DNA of 6,339 nt, from positions 1 to 6,339 of the forward strand of contig CANQWP010000046.1 in NCBI GenBank assembly GCA_947627585.1, read 5' to 3'. The stretch is from an uncultured Clostridia bacterium. GTDB lineage: Bacteria; Bacillota; Clostridia; Christensenellales; UBA1242. Of the stretch, positions 4,924-6,339 are shown in pieces. Both the position numbers and the translations under genes were made by a program. Position 1 is the first letter of the stretch; each line of letters starts with the position of its first letter. The notes below the pieces were generated by a model. That model saw nothing but the letters and a program-made list of their open reading frames with translations, was not told where the DNA came from and ran no database searches.

Positions 4924-4953
4924 TTGCGCTTGGCATATAAGATTTGATATAAT
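4924..4953 (+). promoter_or_regulatory. Promoter of the pyruvate phosphate dikinase gene
   Basis: A perfect TATAAT (4948-4953) is preceded by TGA, making an extended -10 element. TTGCGC (4924-4929) lies 18 bases upstream as a fair -35 box. The predicted start near 4960 gives a leader of about 24 bases containing AAGGAG at 4972-4977. Confidence 0.75.
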
Positions 4954-4983
4954 ATGTGCGACACAAAAATCAAGGAGAAATTT

Positions 4984-6339
4984 ATGAAAAAATATGTCTA
5001 TCTTTTCAAAGAAGCCGATGGCAAAGACAAAGCCATGTTTGGTGGAAAAGGCGCAAACCTTGCCGAAATGACCAAAATTGGACTTCCTGTTCCACAAGGC
5101 TTCACAATCACAACTGAGGCGTGCACAAAATATTATGAGGACGGCCGTCAAATCAATGGCGACATTCAGTTTCAAATTGGGCAACACCTTGCAAAAATCG
5201 AGAAAATGACCGGAAAGACTTTTGGCGATCCAAACAACCCTTTGCTTGTTTCTGTTCGTTCGGGCGCACGTGTTTCCATGCCGGGCATGATGGACACCAT
5301 CTTGAACCTCGGCCTCAACGACCAAGTTGTTGTTGGACTTGCAAAATTGACAAACAACGAGCGTTTTGCATATGACTCATATCGCCGCTTTATCCAAATG
5401 TTCAGCGATGTTGTCATGATGCAGCCAAAAGACAAATATGAAAGAATTTTGGACGAAATCAAAGAGAAGAAAGGCGTGAAATATGACAAAGATTTGAGCG
5501 CAGAAGACCTCAAAGAAATTGTCAAACTCTTCAAAAAACTCTATAAAGAAAATCAAAAGAAAGATTTCCCACAAGACCCACTTGAACAGCTTATCGAGGC
5601 TGTCAAAGCGGTGTTCCGCTCTTGGGACAACGAGCGCGCAAACGTATATCGCAAAATGCACGACATTCCATACAGCTGGGGCACGGCTGTCAATGTTCAG
5701 TCCATGGTGTTTGGCAATATGGGCGATGACAGTGGCACGGGCGTGGCCTTCACAAGAAACCCATCAACCGGCGAGAACAAACTTTATGGCGAATATTTGA
5801 TGAACGCGCAAGGCGAAGACGTCGTTGCCGGAATTCGCACGCCACAACCGATTGCTCAACTTGAACAACAAAACCCAGAAGTTTACAAGCAATTTGTTTC
5901 GATTGCAAAGAAACTTGAAAACCACTATAAAGACATGCAGGACATGGAATTCACCATCGAACGCGGAAAACTTTATATGCTTCAAACAAGAAACGGCAAA
6001 AGAACAGCCAAAGCGGCCCTTAAAATTGCTGTTGACCTTGTTGCAGAAGGCATGATTGACGAAAAACAAGCCCTTTTGATGCTTGATCCAAAACAACTTG
6101 ACGCGCTTTTGCACCCAACATTTGTTGAAAAAGCCCTCAAAAACGCCAAATCAATCGGCGAAGGCTTGCCGGCTTCTCCTGGCGCTGCTTGCGGAAAGAT
6201 TTGCTTCACAGCCGAAAAAGCCAAAGAACAAGGCGGAAAGAAAGGCAAAGTTGTGCTTGTTCGTCTTGAAACCAGCCCAGAGGACATTGAGGGCATGGCT
6301 GCCAGCCAAGGCGTTTTGACCGTGCGCGGAGGACAGACC
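4984..6339 (+). CDS. ppdK: Pyruvate, phosphate dikinase, N-terminal half (runs off the window)
   Basis: PPDK reversibly converts pyruvate, ATP and phosphate to PEP, AMP and pyrophosphate; anaerobes often use it for pyrophosphate-linked glycolysis. The 452 residues seen are about half of the usual 870-880. Translation begins at ATG 4984 behind AAGGAG with a six-base gap. The nucleotide-binding domain is plain: FGGKGANLAEM (19-29), GLPVPQGFTITTEAC (33-47), SVRSGARVSMPGMMDTILNLGLND (90-113), GTGVAFTRNPSTGE (251-264), GEYLMNAQGEDVVAGIRTP (269-287) and LYMLQTRNGKRT (330-341). The phosphohistidine domain begins at LPASPGAACGKICF (395-408) and the window stops after TVRGGQT. The family motif is RGG-M-T-S-H, so the catalytic His should be two codons beyond the edge. 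Gln replaces the usual Met. No frameshift is visible. Confidence 0.97.
   Translation, partial: MKKYVYLFKEADGKDKAMFGGKGANLAEMTKIGLPVPQGFTITTEACTKYYEDGRQINGDIQFQIGQHLAKIEKMTGKTFGDPNNPLLVSVRSGARVSMPGMMDTILNLGLNDQVVVGLAKLTNNERFAYDSYRRFIQMFSDVVMMQPKDKYERILDEIKEKKGVKYDKDLSAEDLKEIVKLFKKLYKENQKKDFPQDPLEQLIEAVKAVFRSWDNERANVYRKMHDIPYSWGTAVNVQSMVFGNMGDDSGTGVAFTRNPSTGENKLYGEYLMNAQGEDVVAGIRTPQPIAQLEQQNPEVYKQFVSIAKKLENHYKDMQDMEFTIERGKLYMLQTRNGKRTAKAALKIAVDLVAEGMIDEKQALLMLDPKQLDALLHPTFVEKALKNAKSIGEGLPASPGAACGKICFTAEKAKEQGGKKGKVVLVRLETSPEDIEGMAASQGVLTVRGGQT

Overview
The window reads as ordinary chromosome of a low-GC, AT-rich bacterium, most likely an uncultured member of the Bacillota (Clostridia or a related gut lineage). 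This rests on the gene set (tRNA-Glu, GlmM, a PlsC-type acyltransferase, a hemolysin III/PAQR membrane protein, EngB, pyruvate phosphate dikinase), on purine-rich Shine-Dalgarno sites, on consensus sigma-A-like promoters and on U-rich intrinsic terminators. TGA is used as a stop, so this is not the mycoplasma code. The taxonomic placement is inference.

Layout, left to right. A tRNA-Glu(CTC) on the minus strand is cut by the window start and has a clear promoter at 91-119. A MarR-type regulator (216-635, +) faces glmM (698-1999, -), and the two share a bidirectional terminator (673-699). A consensus promoter (2070-2098) then drives a two-gene overlapping operon: a divergent PlsC-like acyltransferase with a TTG start (2127-3011) and a seven-helix TrhA/hemolysin III protein (2995-3663). 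A second shared terminator (3670-3698) separates this operon from a small divergent cassette: an XRE-family regulator (3697-3906, -) and an unrecognised acidic 73-residue protein (4027-4248, +). EngB (4299-4880, +) follows with its own promoter and terminator. Last comes the first half of pyruvate phosphate dikinase (4984 to the window end), cut just before the expected catalytic Ser-His.

The most interesting part is 3697-4248. A sequence-perfect TTGACA-17-TATAAT promoter for the small protein lies among inverted repeats built on the half-site ATTCGTT, and the regulator's own -10 box touches the first of them. This looks like an autoregulated repressor switch controlling one small acidic protein. 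The regulator gene uses TTA leucine codons, which I did not find in the six housekeeping or regulatory genes around it, suggesting a foreign origin. Its mRNA is also predicted to be leaderless, as is that of engB.

The other genes serve cell-wall precursor synthesis (GlmM), membrane lipids and membrane state (PlsC-like and TrhA), 50S ribosome assembly (EngB) and pyruvate/PEP metabolism (PPDK). Apart from plsC-trhA, each protein gene appears to be its own transcription unit.
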